DNA of 50,458 nt from an uncultured Shewanella sp. (GCF_947495455.1 NZ_CANLZC010000030.1:1-50458); one strand, 5' to 3'. Numbered from the stretch's first letter, positions 8,864 through 18,233 are shown. Numbers and translations: made by a program. The notes: generated by a model not told the origin, from the letters alone.

Positions 8864-9834
8864 GGCATAATCACCTGCGCCGGTAAACCACTGGGTAACG
8901 CATTGGCGGTATCGGGCAGTGATACATCCGCTAAATACACCAATCGACTTCGTTCTTTTTCATTTAAAGCATAATAAGGGGTATAAGCGGGATCCATGGC
9001 AATCCAAGCAATCGTGCCTTGAAAGGGACTTTTAATACCATCAACTTGCACCATCACTTGTGTGCCTACTTTTAATCTTGCTCGATAAGTCTCAGGAATA
9101 TAAGCCCTGACATAGGGAGTTTCTCCACTTAAAATGACTGCCACAGGCGAATTTTTAGAGACTCTCTCACCTAAATTCCAAGGTAAATTATCTAAAATAC
9201 CATCACGAGTAGCTACAACACTTAACTGATCATAAGTTAGCTTTTCTAACTGATAAACCGCTTTAGCAGCTGCAAGGCTTGCTTCTGCGGAATCTAAATC
9301 CTCAGGTCGAGTCCCATTCGTTAACTTTAATAATGCTTCTCTTGCATTATTTCGATTGGCTAAACGGGTTTTCTGATCAGCTTCATCTTGATCATATTGC
9401 GCTTTAGAGGTCAAATTAGAAGCCAGTAAATCTTTTGTACGCGCTAAGGTTTTTTCCGCTAGGACGAGACTTGCTTCAGCATCATTGAGTCTTGCTTGGG
9501 CTGCGGCGACATCTTCTTTTCGAGACCCATTTTGTAATTTGACCAAATACGCTTCTTTTTCGGCCACATCGGCAATGGTTTTATCCATTAGTGCTTTTTG
9601 TCTTGCATTATAAAGCTGAACTAATAAATCACCTTTTTTAACCCGATCGCCCTTTTTAAAAGGAAGTGCTGTCACGATTTCATTCGCTGTTGCCGTTAAC
9701 ACCACCCGCTCTCTTATTAATGAACCTAACGCGACCTTATCATGGCTATTTTGCCCACAGCTGCTTAATAATAAAAAAACGGAAAATAAGTAGATCAATC
9801 TGCCTTTTCCAACATCATTGTTCCATTGACGCAT
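8860..9834 (-). CDS. HlyD-family periplasmic adaptor, lipoprotein (YbhG-like)
   Basis: This is the membrane fusion subunit of the export operon, 324 residues. A hydrophobic signal ends in a lipobox (LLLSSC, Cys near residue 26), so the protein is probably lipid-anchored in the inner membrane. A lipoyl half (ATANEIVTALPFKKGDRVKK) is followed by two long helices of a coiled-coil hairpin (about residues 75-195) rich in Ala, Lys and Glu, then the second lipoyl half and a beta-barrel. The ATG has AGGGAT upstream. It is the first gene of the operon and its stop overlaps the ATPase start. No outer-membrane channel is encoded nearby; TolC is the usual partner. Confidence 0.9.
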   Translation of the reverse strand: MRQWNNDVGKGRLIYLFSVFLLLSSCGQNSHDKVALGSLIRERVVLTATANEIVTALPFKKGDRVKKGDLLVQLYNARQKALMDKTIADVAEKEAYLVKLQNGSRKEDVAAAQARLNDAEASLVLAEKTLARTKDLLASNLTSKAQYDQDEADQKTRLANRNNAREALLKLTNGTRPEDLDSAEASLAAAKAVYQLEKLTYDQLSVVATRDGILDNLPWNLGERVSKNSPVAVILSGETPYVRAYIPETYRARLKVGTQVMVQVDGIKSPFQGTIAWIAMDPAYTPYYALNEKERSRLVYLADVSLPDTANALPSGLPAQVIMP

Positions 9835-9884
9835 TAATCATCCCTACACACTCATAATTGTTCTAGATTAACTCTAGAACAATT

Positions 9885-10200
9885 ATACCAATTCTATTAT
9901 ATAGATGATCAATTCAGAGCTTCTCAGGCTTTTCAATTCAAGGCGTATTTATGCTGTAATGGTGATTCCCTTTCAAATGAATGCAACGCAGAAGTGGAAT
10001 GTCTGAGAAGCTCACTGTGTGCGGGTTTCAACATACTTTATGCTACGTTAGATGCTTTCGATATAGAATCACTATTAGCTTCAATCATCTGCGACCGCCA
10101 TGGATGGTGGGACTGTCTGTTAATGCAGGAGCAATTAACGACCTTGCCTACAGCATGTTGAACTCCCGCTGAAAGATCACTTATATAGTAGAATTGGTAT
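9885..10200. mobile_element. MITE-like palindromic element 1
   Basis: A 316-base non-coding element is bounded by near-perfect inverted ends of about 26 bases: ATACCAATTCTA followed by a TATATA-rich stretch and TGATC at the left, and the complement at the right ending GATC...TAGAATTGGTAT. It has no credible gene. Its interior shares TTCAAGGCGTAT (9937), CAACGCAGAAGT (9984), CCTTGCCTA (10142) and a GCTGAA-containing end with the element at 39948-40214, in the same order. It lies between the export operon promoter and the zapC 3' end. Repeats with similar ends are common in marine gammaproteobacterial genomes. Confidence 0.7.
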
Positions 10201-10358
10201 TATGAACCTATATCCTAAAAGTTATTGATAGAATATAAGAAAACTAGACACGCAAGCGTAAAAGCAAAAACGCAAAAATGGTAAGGAGGTTAAAGGGGAG
10301 CGACAAGGCAACGAGTGCCTTTAATACACGCTATAATAAAGGCTTTTAATGGAATAAG

Positions 10359-10440
10359 GCACTAGCGGCACTGGCACTATGAGCACTATCCGCTATGAAC
10401 ACTATGGGCTATGAGCACTATGGGCCACTATAAGCACTAT
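10359..10440. repeat. imperfect CACTAT-rich short repeats at the zapC 3' end
   Basis: Variants of GCACTATGAGC and CTATGGGC recur about six times in 80 bases, running right up to and into the zapC stop codon. The rest of 10201-10358 is non-coding and holds a weak hairpin (GCCTTTA at 10317 with TAAAGGC at 10337, followed by TTTT). Confidence 0.6.
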
Positions 10441-10970
10441 GCGGCGGCGACTTGCTGTCTTACCACCAAAGGCAGTAAACGATCATGCATCACTTTTATC
10501 GTATCAAACTGCTTTAACACTTTTTTATCTGACAAGACACACTGCTCTGATAATAACATGACAAGCGAAGCTTGCAGACCTGATTCCACAACAAGCACAG
10601 TGACTTGCTCCGATAGCGTTTGAAGATGAAATAATTTGCCTTCTTCACTATAAACACAAACATCAGACACAGAAAAATACCAAGATTTTGGCATCTCAGG
10701 CTTGAGTAAAAAACGGGCAGCTGTCGCATTCAGAGCCATCTGAACGATATGGGCATCATGACATGATAAGGCTTTTTTTAAACGTTCAACCACTTGAATA
10801 TAATATTTAGCATGTTCAACACTAAATATTTGCGACATTTTCGCATCTGGGATTAAGACTTTTGGTGTATATGGCGTTAAAAATTCCATTTCATCGCCTA
10901 ACGAAATACTCAATACATTATGGTGATCGTTATACACCCATTGCCATTCCTTTTTTGGCATTAACAACAT
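10437..10970 (-). CDS. zapC: cell division protein ZapC
   Basis: ZapC binds FtsZ at the division septum and promotes bundling of its filaments in the cytoplasm. The 177-residue product matches the family in length. Its start (MLLMPKKEWQW with a nearby Asn/His-rich turn) parallels the E. coli start. It also has LLKPEMPKSWYFSV, EQVTVLVVESG and IKVMHDRLLPLV, all conserved ZapC segments. AGAGG precedes the ATG closely. It follows pyrD on the same strand, the same association seen in E. coli. The C-terminus (VRQQVAAA) runs into the CACTAT repeats, so the last residues may have been altered by repeat spread. Confidence 0.88.
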   Translation of the reverse strand: MLLMPKKEWQWVYNDHHNVLSISLGDEMEFLTPYTPKVLIPDAKMSQIFSVEHAKYYIQVVERLKKALSCHDAHIVQMALNATAARFLLKPEMPKSWYFSVSDVCVYSEEGKLFHLQTLSEQVTVLVVESGLQASLVMLLSEQCVLSDKKVLKQFDTIKVMHDRLLPLVVRQQVAAA

Positions 10971-11130
10971 AACCTCTACCTATCATAGTCATACAAGGTG
11001 ATAATAGTTGATATTTTCACCTATCACAAAGTTAATTTATATCCTTATAAACAAAACATCGAAATAAGATTCTTTACCCCTATAAGATAAAGAAATCTTA
11101 TTTCAAATACAACTATAAATTGATTAAGAC

Positions 11131-12150
11131 TTATTTAACACTATAAGCATCAATGATACGTTTAATCAATTGAGGACCTTTGTAAATAAAGCCGGAATAC
11201 ACTTGTACCAAACTGGCACCCGCATCAAATTTATCCAGTGCAGCAGCCACGGTTGTGATCCCTCCTACACCAATAATGGGTATTTTCCCACCCAGATGAT
11301 CCGATAAGGCTTGCACTACAGAAGTCGATAGCCGCTCAAGAGGTAAACCGCTTAATCCTCCCGCCTCTTCTCCAAAGGGTAAATGCCTCACCGCTTCACG
11401 CTCCAAGGTGGTATTTGTCGCAATGATACCATCAAATTGATTCTTGATAACCGAAGTTGCCACATCTTTAATTTCATCAATGGATAAATCAGGCGCAATT
11501 TTTAATGCAATAGGCACATATTTACCATATTGCTCAGCCAATTCACCTTGTTTTGCTTTCAGGCTTGATAGTAAATCATCCAGTAGCGTCCCATATTGCA
11601 AACTGCGCAGCCCAGGTGTGTTAGGTGAAGAAATATTCACTGTGATATAAGCCGCATAAGGATAGACTTTCTCCATACAAATAAGATAGTCATCCTTACC
11701 TTGTTCAACTGGCGTATCTTTGTTTTTGCCAATATTGACCCCCACAAGAGCATTGGATTTCATCATCTGTAAATTGCTTACAAGATAATCCACCCCTTTA
11801 TTATTAAACCCCATACGATTAATAATCGCTTGCGCTTTCTCAAGCCTAAATAATCTCGGTTTAGGGTTGCCTTCCTGTGCTCTTGGCGTCACTGTACCCA
11901 CTTCTACAAAACCAAATCCCATGGCATGAAATGCATCAATACATTCACCATTCTTATCAAGGCCTGCCGCTAATCCCACGGGATTTGGAAAGGTTATCCC
12001 CATCACTGTTACTGGGGCCGATTTCACTTTCTGCGCATAAAGTCCATTCAAAGGAGAATGTGCCGTTGACTTCAAACTACAAAGTGCCAGCTCATGTGCG
12101 CGTTCTGCATCCATTTTGAACATGAACTTTTGTGCAATTTTATAAAACAT
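11131..12150 (-). CDS. pyrD: dihydroorotate dehydrogenase (quinone)
   Basis: This class 2, membrane-associated FMN enzyme oxidises dihydroorotate to orotate in pyrimidine synthesis and passes electrons to quinone. The protein is 339 residues, as usual for the family. [21 protein letters not shown] is the amphipathic N-terminal membrane-binding region; [10 protein letters not shown] and [11 protein letters not shown] (with the class 2 catalytic serine) and the C-terminal IGVGGI FMN-phosphate loop are all present. The ATG at 12150 is preferred to an upstream in-frame start because it has GAGG upstream and because the longer form would begin inside the gdhB terminator hairpin. Confidence 0.96.
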   Translation of the reverse strand: MFYKIAQKFMFKMDAERAHELALCSLKSTAHSPLNGLYAQKVKSAPVTVMGITFPNPVGLAAGLDKNGECIDAFHAMGFGFVEVGTVTPRAQEGNPKPRLFRLEKAQAIINRMGFNNKGVDYLVSNLQMMKSNALVGVNIGKNKDTPVEQGKDDYLICMEKVYPYAAYITVNISSPNTPGLRSLQYGTLLDDLLSSLKAKQGELAEQYGKYVPIALKIAPDLSIDEIKDVATSVIKNQFDGIIATNTTLEREAVRHLPFGEEAGGLSGLPLERLSTSVVQALSDHLGGKIPIIGVGGITTVAAALDKFDAGASLVQVYSGFIYKGPQLIKRIIDAYSVK

Positions 12151-12166
12151 GCTTTCCTCTAACGCT

Positions 12167-12194
12167 AAAAAAAGCCCCGGCATTTGCCAGGGCT
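12167..12194 (-). terminator. rho-independent terminator of gdhB
   Basis: On the minus strand AGCCCTGGCA pairs with TGCCGGGGCT around a short AA/AT loop and is followed by seven U. It separates gdhB from pyrD. Confidence 0.85.
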
Positions 12195-12211
12195 ATTCAT
12201 TAAATGACTAT

Positions 12212-15200
12212 TTAAGCTTGACCTTCACAGTGAATGATCAATAAATTAAGTTCACGTAATGCCACAGAGAATTTAGCAAACTCATGGCTTTGTGATGTCT
12301 TGAAATCTGCCAGCATATGGAACCATCTTTCCAGCAAACCTTGATGTGCTTCGATCCACTCTTCTATGAGTGGTTCAGCCGTCAGATCTTTAGTACAGCT
12401 ACGAAGAACCACTGAACACAAGGAGCGTTGCTGCCAATCGAGCTCTTCTCTAAATGCTGCTCTGGCCAAGGCTTGCCAATGGTTGGCCACGGGCTGTGCA
12501 CTGATCTGATCTAAGAACCAATGTAAATCCACTTTTGAGCCAAGCTTGAAATAAGTCTCAGCCACTAAACTGATTGGTTTAGACTCTAAATCAACGATTT
12601 GTGCAATATCAAGACAAGAGAATAAAGTACTGACATTCGCAACCGACATCGCCAGTTTCTCTGGTACGCCTTCATTTACTAAAGACTGTGCTTCAGAGAG
12701 AATCGTATCGACTTCCTCTTGCACCATATATTGATGCACAGTCTCATTCAGCTCATCGAACACGGGCTTAAAGAAAGCCACACTTTGCTCAATACTCATA
12801 TTACGATTACGATGACGTAAGAACCAACGGCTTGCGCGACGAATATTACGGCGTAATTGATGTAACATTTCACATTGAACCAGCGCAGGCATCATGCCAT
12901 TTAGTGCAATGATATCTTTTGTCATTGACTCTAAACTAAAGACTTCACTGGCCATAGTATAGCACGTCGCCACTTCAGTAATCGTCGCACCAGTTTCTTC
13001 TTGCATCCGCTGAACAAAATTCAGCCCCATGTCATTCACAATACCATTGGCTAAAGAGGTGGCAATGATCTCACCTTTCAATGGATGTTGCTCCATGTTA
13101 GCCGCATATTTAGCTTGTAATTGTTCAGGGAAGTAGGCCACTAAAGACTGCTTAATGAAATTATCTTCTGTGATTTCTGGGATCAATAACTGCTCTTTCA
13201 ATAACATCTTCGCATAAGCCACCAGTACTGACAGCTCTGGACGTGTTAACGGCAGTCCTTTCACCAAACGATCGGCTAAATCATCCTCGGTAGGTAAAAA
13301 CTCTAGGGCGCGATCTAACTTACCTTCTTTTTCAAGATAATGGATAAAGCGAATTTGCTCTTTCAGCTCATCTGCACCACGTACTTGAGTCACTGAAATA
13401 CTGCGAGTTTGTGCCTTACAATCGTCTAATACAATGCGACTGACTTCTTCAGTCATATCCTCAAGTAAACGGTTACGTTGCTTAAGTGTCATCTCACCTT
13501 CAGCCACCAAGGCATTCAGCAAGATTTTAATGTTCACTTCGATATCAGAGCAATCAACACCACCAACGTTATCCACGAAGTCAGTGTTCATGCGACCACC
13601 ATTGGCCGTGTATTCAATGCGTCCAAGCTGAGTACAACCTAAGTTACCCCCTTCACCAATGATTTTAGCTTTGACTTCATTACCATTGACTCGCAAGGCG
13701 TCGTTGGCACGATCACCTACTTCGGCATGAGATTCACTGGTTGCCTTAACATAAGTGCCAATACCGCCATTCCAAAGGAGATCAACCTCCATTTTCAGTA
13801 ACTGTTTTAGCAGTTCAATGGGCGTCATACTGGCTTTATGTGTACCCAGCATAGTTTTCATTTCGCTGGATAATGGAATGGATTTAGCAGAGCGTAAGAA
13901 AACACCACCGCCTTTAGAGATCAACTCTTTATTATAATCTTCCCAGCTTGAGCGCGGTAAGACAAATAAGCGCTCACGTTCAGCATAACTCTTTTCAACA
14001 TCAGGATTAGGATCGATAAAAATATGCATATGGTTAAAGGCGGCAATCAAACGCGTATGCTTTGACAGCAACATACCGTTACCAAACACATCTCCTCCCA
14101 TATCACCAACGGCTAAACAAGTAAAGTCAGTAGTTTGGCAATTCACTCCCATTTCACGGAAATGACGTTTCACTGACTCCCACGCACCACGGGCTGTGAT
14201 CCCCATTTTCTTATGATCGTAACCATTACTGCCACCTGAGGCAAAAGCATCGCCCAACCAGAAGTTATATTCCTCAGCAATACCGTTGGCAATATCGGAA
14301 AAGGTCGCCGTCCCTTTATCAGCAGCCACAACCAGATAAGCATCATCTTCATCGTGACGAACCACATTATTCGGTGGCACGATCTCACCATTGATAATAT
14401 TATCACTGATATCGAGTAAACCACGGATAAATAATTTATAACAAGCTTGCCCTTCAGCAAAAAAGGCTTCGCGACCCCCTTCAGTAGGCAATTGTTTACA
14501 AACAAAGCCCCCTTTGGCGCCCACAGGTACAATCACAGTATTCTTAACTTGCTGTGCTTTGACTAATCCTAAGACTTCGGTGCGGAAATCTTCACGGCGA
14601 TCTGACCAACGTAAGCCCCCTCGCGCCACTTTTCCACCACGTAAATGCACACCTTCCACGCGCGGAGAGTAAACAAAAATCTCATACTTAGGTAAAGGAC
14701 GCGGCATTTCAGGAATTTGCTCTGGCGCAAATTTAAACGAAATATAAGGCTTGACGTCACCTTGCTCAGTGAGCTGATAAAAGTTCGTTCGGTTGGTGGC
14801 ATTAATCAAATCAAGATAACGATGAATAATACGGTCATCATCCAAACTTGACACATCATTTAATCGTAAATCAATTTGTTCCACGAACTTATTTACCGTC
14901 CGTGTCTTCAATTTAGGATTAAACTTACGAATATACATTTTAACCAGTAAATCCGCTATTTGAGGATAACGACTAAAGGTCTCCTCAATATAGGCTTGGC
15001 TAAACGTCGAGTCTATTTGACGCATATATTTCGCATAAGCCCGTAATACCGACACTTCTCGACCTGTCAGGCCCGTCGATAATACCAAACGGTTAAACCC
15101 ATCATCTTCAAGTTTCTTATTCCAAACTTGCGCTAATGCGGTTTGAAACCTGTCTTGGCTATCAGCAAGATTATCACTGGCAACGGCTTGCGCTGTCATT

Positions 15201-17056
15201 AAGAAATCTAAAATCCAATACGTCGAACCATCAGCGGTGATCACTTCATAAGGGCGTTCATTAATGACTCTTAAACCGAAGTTTTCAAGCATGGGAAGCA
15301 CATCAGATAAATGAATCGGCTCATCCTTATGAAACAGTTTTAAACGCACTTTACTGTTTTTAAGGGCCGTTTCTTGTGGCTGATAAAACAACATTCCCAG
15401 CTTATGGTCATCATCCAAAGCTTCTAAATGCTCTATGTCCACCACCGAAGAGGTGGGTAAAACATCTTCCTTATAACTGCGAGGAAACGCATCAACATAG
15501 CGCTTGACTAAACTCGTGCCCATTTCTTCGCCTTGAGCACTGACTAAGGCACTGCCTAGCTTATCTTCCCAAGAGCGTGCAGCTTCCATTAAATTTTTCT
15601 CAATCGCAGCCACGTCCACGTCCATATTGTTATTATCAACTTTGACAATGTAATGAGTTCGAGCCAAGGTCGACTCAGAGAAATAAGTCGTGAATTCAAC
15701 GGTTTCAGTACTATGAAAATGTTGCGCTAAAATGCGTTGAGTGTCTTCACGTAACTTAGTGTTATACCGATCTTTTGCCACATAGACCAGACAAGATAGA
15801 AAACGCCCGTAGCCGTCTTTACGCACAAACAGCTTCAACCTATCTCTGTCTTGCATTTCCAATACGCCATGAGCGATATGAGCAAGCTCTTTCACATTCG
15901 CTTGGATCAGCTCATCACGGGGCAAGGTTTCTAAAATATGTAATAAGGCTTTGTGATCGTGCGAGCGAGGAGCAAGACCAGAAGCTTTTAGAACACGTTC
16001 AACTTTTTCAGCAAGCAAAGGAATTTCACGTGGACTGCGGTTATATAAATTCGATGCATAAAGACCAATAAAACGATCTTCACCAATCACTTCGCCCGCA
16101 TCATTAAAGCGTTTAATGCCGATATAATCCACATAAGCTGGGCGATGGACTCGGCTTTTCTCACTGCTTTTGGTCAATACTAACAAACTGTCATCAAGCG
16201 CTTCTTTACGGGCCACTTCTGAGAAGTTAGATAATAGCAGGCCACTTTCTTTATCTGACTTGGCATTTTTACTGAATAAACCTAGACTGGACGCTTTATC
16301 GGCAATCAGCTCCAAATCGCCTTCGACTTTACGAAGATCATAACGGCGATAACCCAATAGAGTAAAATGATGATTATTCAAATAGGTTAAGAAACGTGAG
16401 GTTTCTTCTAGCTCTGATGTCGTTCCTGGATAAGGACGATGATTAAGCTCAGCAATGATCTCTGTCAATTTCGTTGACATGGCCTGCCAATCGTTAACTG
16501 AAGCGGCAACATCGGTCACAACAGAAGCAATTTCTTTTTCTAATAGTTTAATGTCTTCGTTGCTACTTTGTCTGTCGATTTCAATTAAAAATACAGCGAC
16601 TTTTTCTAAATCATCACGCCCTTCATCGCTGTAACTGACATGGGTAACATCCCCGTCTTTCCGCTCAATGGACATGGGCGTGTGTAACAACATATGAGCA
16701 GTAATGCCAAAACGATTAATCGCCATGCCGATTGAATCCACTAGGAATGGCATATCAGGCTGAATCACTTCGATAACAGAATGCGCCGACTCCCAACCGT
16801 GTTTTGACTGACTCGGGTTATAAACTCGAATATGTCCTTTGCCTGCCGGAGTCTTATTTAATGCGTTCCATTGGCTCAATACTGCACCGTATAAATCACT
16901 GTCATTACGAGCATTGAGATCATCTTTTGACATATGCGCATAAAGACAATTGGCAAATTGCTCAACTTGTTTCGCATGAGAATGGGGTACTTTGGAATGA
17001 ATAAGATTTACTACATTTTCAAGTAATACTGAAGGCATTGCATCTTTCAAGGCCAT
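12212..17056 (-). CDS. gdhB: NAD-specific glutamate dehydrogenase, large (GDH-180) type
   Basis: This cytoplasmic enzyme oxidatively deaminates glutamate to 2-oxoglutarate and ammonia with NAD, mainly for catabolism. The 1614-residue length is typical of the large bacterial class. The N-terminal half carries the ACT-like regulatory modules. The catalytic core begins near residue 800 with RGGLRWSDRREDFRTEVLGL and VGAKGGFVCK (substrate-binding lysines), and continues with the nucleotide-binding GDMGGDVFGNGML. The C-terminal 350 residues form the helical domain of the family. The ATG has AAGGA eight bases upstream. It is followed by its own terminator, and a 12-bp palindrome lies about 80 bases upstream of the start. 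Confidence 0.96.
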   Translation of the reverse strand: MALKDAMPSVLLENVVNLIHSKVPHSHAKQVEQFANCLYAHMSKDDLNARNDSDLYGAVLSQWNALNKTPAGKGHIRVYNPSQSKHGWESAHSVIEVIQPDMPFLVDSIGMAINRFGITAHMLLHTPMSIERKDGDVTHVSYSDEGRDDLEKVAVFLIEIDRQSSNEDIKLLEKEIASVVTDVAASVNDWQAMSTKLTEIIAELNHRPYPGTTSELEETSRFLTYLNNHHFTLLGYRRYDLRKVEGDLELIADKASSLGLFSKNAKSDKESGLLLSNFSEVARKEALDDSLLVLTKSSEKSRVHRPAYVDYIGIKRFNDAGEVIGEDRFIGLYASNLYNRSPREIPLLAEKVERVLKASGLAPRSHDHKALLHILETLPRDELIQANVKELAHIAHGVLEMQDRDRLKLFVRKDGYGRFLSCLVYVAKDRYNTKLREDTQRILAQHFHSTETVEFTTYFSESTLARTHYIVKVDNNNMDVDVAAIEKNLMEAARSWEDKLGSALVSAQGEEMGTSLVKRYVDAFPRSYKEDVLPTSSVVDIEHLEALDDDHKLGMLFYQPQETALKNSKVRLKLFHKDEPIHLSDVLPMLENFGLRVINERPYEVITADGSTYWILDFLMTAQAVASDNLADSQDRFQTALAQVWNKKLEDDGFNRLVLSTGLTGREVSVLRAYAKYMRQIDSTFSQAYIEETFSRYPQIADLLVKMYIRKFNPKLKTRTVNKFVEQIDLRLNDVSSLDDDRIIHRYLDLINATNRTNFYQLTEQGDVKPYISFKFAPEQIPEMPRPLPKYEIFVYSPRVEGVHLRGGKVARGGLRWSDRREDFRTEVLGLVKAQQVKNTVIVPVGAKGGFVCKQLPTEGGREAFFAEGQACYKLFIRGLLDISDNIINGEIVPPNNVVRHDEDDAYLVVAADKGTATFSDIANGIAEEYNFWLGDAFASGGSNGYDHKKMGITARGAWESVKRHFREMGVNCQTTDFTCLAVGDMGGDVFGNGMLLSKHTRLIAAFNHMHIFIDPNPDVEKSYAERERLFVLPRSSWEDYNKELISKGGGVFLRSAKSIPLSSEMKTMLGTHKASMTPIELLKQLLKMEVDLLWNGGIGTYVKATSESHAEVGDRANDALRVNGNEVKAKIIGEGGNLGCTQLGRIEYTANGGRMNTDFVDNVGGVDCSDIEVNIKILLNALVAEGEMTLKQRNRLLEDMTEEVSRIVLDDCKAQTRSISVTQVRGADELKEQIRFIHYLEKEGKLDRALEFLPTEDDLADRLVKGLPLTRPELSVLVAYAKMLLKEQLLIPEITEDNFIKQSLVAYFPEQLQAKYAANMEQHPLKGEIIATSLANGIVNDMGLNFVQRMQEETGATITEVATCYTMASEVFSLESMTKDIIALNGMMPALVQCEMLHQLRRNIRRASRWFLRHRNRNMSIEQSVAFFKPVFDELNETVHQYMVQEEVDTILSEAQSLVNEGVPEKLAMSVANVSTLFSCLDIAQIVDLESKPISLVAETYFKLGSKVDLHWFLDQISAQPVANHWQALARAAFREELDWQQRSLCSVVLRSCTKDLTAEPLIEEWIEAHQGLLERWFHMLADFKTSQSHEFAKFSVALRELNLLIIHCEGQA

Positions 17057-17135
17057 GTTACTGTTTCCTTAAGGGTCTATAGCCGCGCTTTTATAATTTT
17101 TGGATGCTTATAAAAAATGACCTGAGCCCAGAATC

Positions 17136-17147
17136 TGACCTAGGTCA
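17136..17147. promoter_or_regulatory. perfect 12-bp palindrome upstream of gdhB
   Basis: TGACCTAGGTCA is fully symmetric, and an extra TGACCT half-site stands at 17118-17123. The distance of about 80 bases from the gdhB ATG fits an operator near the promoter. A weaker inverted repeat, AGTGGT and ACCACT, lies at 17195-17212. The bound regulator is unknown. Confidence 0.4.
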
Positions 17148-17278
17148 TGAGGCGAAGTTTATTACTAAATGCAATATATTTCGAGGATTATTTTAGTGGT
17201 ACATCCACCACTCATACATGTTTTTAACATCTCAATAGAAAGAACTGAAATAACAATCATGAATTAAGACTTTTTATT

Positions 17279-17303
17279 CAAAAAAAAGAGGAGTCAAGCT
17301 CCT
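17279..17303 (-). terminator. rho-independent terminator
   Basis: On the minus strand AGGAG, loop, CTCCT is followed by a run of about nine U. It lies just after the small membrane-protein reading frame at 17318-17548 and supports transcription of that strand. Confidence 0.65.
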
Positions 17304-17317
17304 ATTTTAGTTAGAGA

Positions 17318-17548
17318 TTACCTAAGCTTCCGCCAGAATATCGCCATTAATACCAGTAAAATAATTATGGCTCCCAACATGTTAACTAAAAACATAAAAG
17401 TCAGTAATATTCCCATGTCCATTTGACACTTTAATGGCGAAAAAAACCACGTACCGACCCCAGGCAACAAAGTCAGGCCCCTAAAGAGCACTGCACAGCC
17501 TCGTTCAACGAGCCCTGATAATCTCCTCCAATTATAAAGAAACAGCAT
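17318..17548 (-). CDS. hypothetical small membrane protein
   Basis: This is a 76-residue frame whose last 34 residues (from an internal Met at 17422) form one strong transmembrane helix ending in a basic FWRKLR tail. It is followed at once by a good terminator on the same strand, which is the main argument that it is real. No convincing ribosome-binding site precedes either possible start, and I recognise no family. The true product could be only the 34- or 32-residue helix. It is the only reading frame that fits between gdhB and the DUF2835 gene. Confidence 0.3.
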   Translation of the reverse strand: MLFLYNWRRLSGLVERGCAVLFRGLTLLPGVGTWFFSPLKCQMDMGILLTFMFLVNMLGAIIILLVLMAIFWRKLR

Positions 17549-17655
17549 CAGCAGAAAGTGACATTCCTAAAGTGGATACCACAATATTCACAAGTACAGA
17601 GCGATTAAAAATCCCTTCTCGTTTCTTGCATAATGACTTCTCTCCATAACCTGCT

Positions 17656-17681
17656 GCTTAATTTTTTATTAAGCGTTTTTT
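17656..17681 (+). terminator. plus-strand terminator without an upstream gene
   Basis: GCTTAAT, a T5 loop and ATTAAGC are followed by G and six T. No plus-strand gene lies upstream within more than 2 kb, since gdhB is on the other strand. An outer pair, CCTGCTG before and CAGCAGG after, encloses it. From 17682 to 17951 the sequence is very AT-rich and I see nothing else in it. Confidence 0.5.
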
Positions 17682-17951
17682 ACACATGTTATTATCCAGC
17701 AGGCAATGCAATTGTTATAAGGTTTTTAACCTATGAGAAAGATAAGAATATGAAAATAAAAATATAAAAAGTCGATAAAAAATATAACTGAAGGTAAATT
17801 GAAACACTTAAACATATAACAAACATTTAAATAACATAAAAATAGGCAGGTAGAAAAATAAAAAACAACAAATACACAAATTAAATACAGTTAAATTAAC
17901 AAATAAAGCGTGGCTTATTTGAACAAAAAATGAATCAAATGTTTGAGGCAA

Positions 17952-18170
17952 TTACTCTAATTTATTTAAAGCAATAATATCCACTCCTTGGTTTAATGTG
18001 AGCTTAAACAGTCCGTTAACACCGTTTAATGACAAAAAAGGCCTGAAGTGTCGGCCATTGATCCAAATCACTTGCTTCCCGTCTCTCACCTCAATATTAT
18101 TCACTTTTCCTTGATAATAAGGCATAAACTCCTGATAACTCAAATTGACATTAAAAATAAATGTACGCAT
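17952..18170 (-). CDS. DUF2835 family protein
   Basis: This small cytoplasmic protein of 72 residues has the DUF2835 pattern: an N-terminal strand (MRTFIFNVNLSYQEFMPYYQG), a central VIWINGRHFRPFLSLNGVNG and a C-terminal strand ending IIALNKLE. The family is found in many gammaproteobacteria and has no known function. The ATG at 18170 gives the family's usual start and has GGTGAG upstream; another ATG at 18185 would add five residues and has no such site. It probably has its own promoter, because the chitinase terminator hairpin stands just upstream. Confidence 0.75.
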   Translation of the reverse strand: MRTFIFNVNLSYQEFMPYYQGKVNNIEVRDGKQVIWINGRHFRPFLSLNGVNGLFKLTLNQGVDIIALNKLE

Positions 18171-18233
18171 ATCTTCGCTCACCATGCACTATATTATGAT
18201 CTTTTATATAGTAACTTTTTCAATATAAAGAAA

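Noticed and set aside
9981..10172. A 63-residue frame in palindromic element 1
   Set aside because: It lies wholly within the inverted-repeat element, and the related element 2 has no matching frame.
10317..10347. Hairpin GCCTTTA/TAAAGGC followed by TTTT on the plus strand as a terminator
   Set aside because: The stem is short and AT-rich, with no plus-strand gene upstream; kept only as a note under the repeat region.
14170..16071. Open frames on both strands inside the large glutamate dehydrogenase gene
   Set aside because: They overlap a certain gene in other frames and show no independent coding features.
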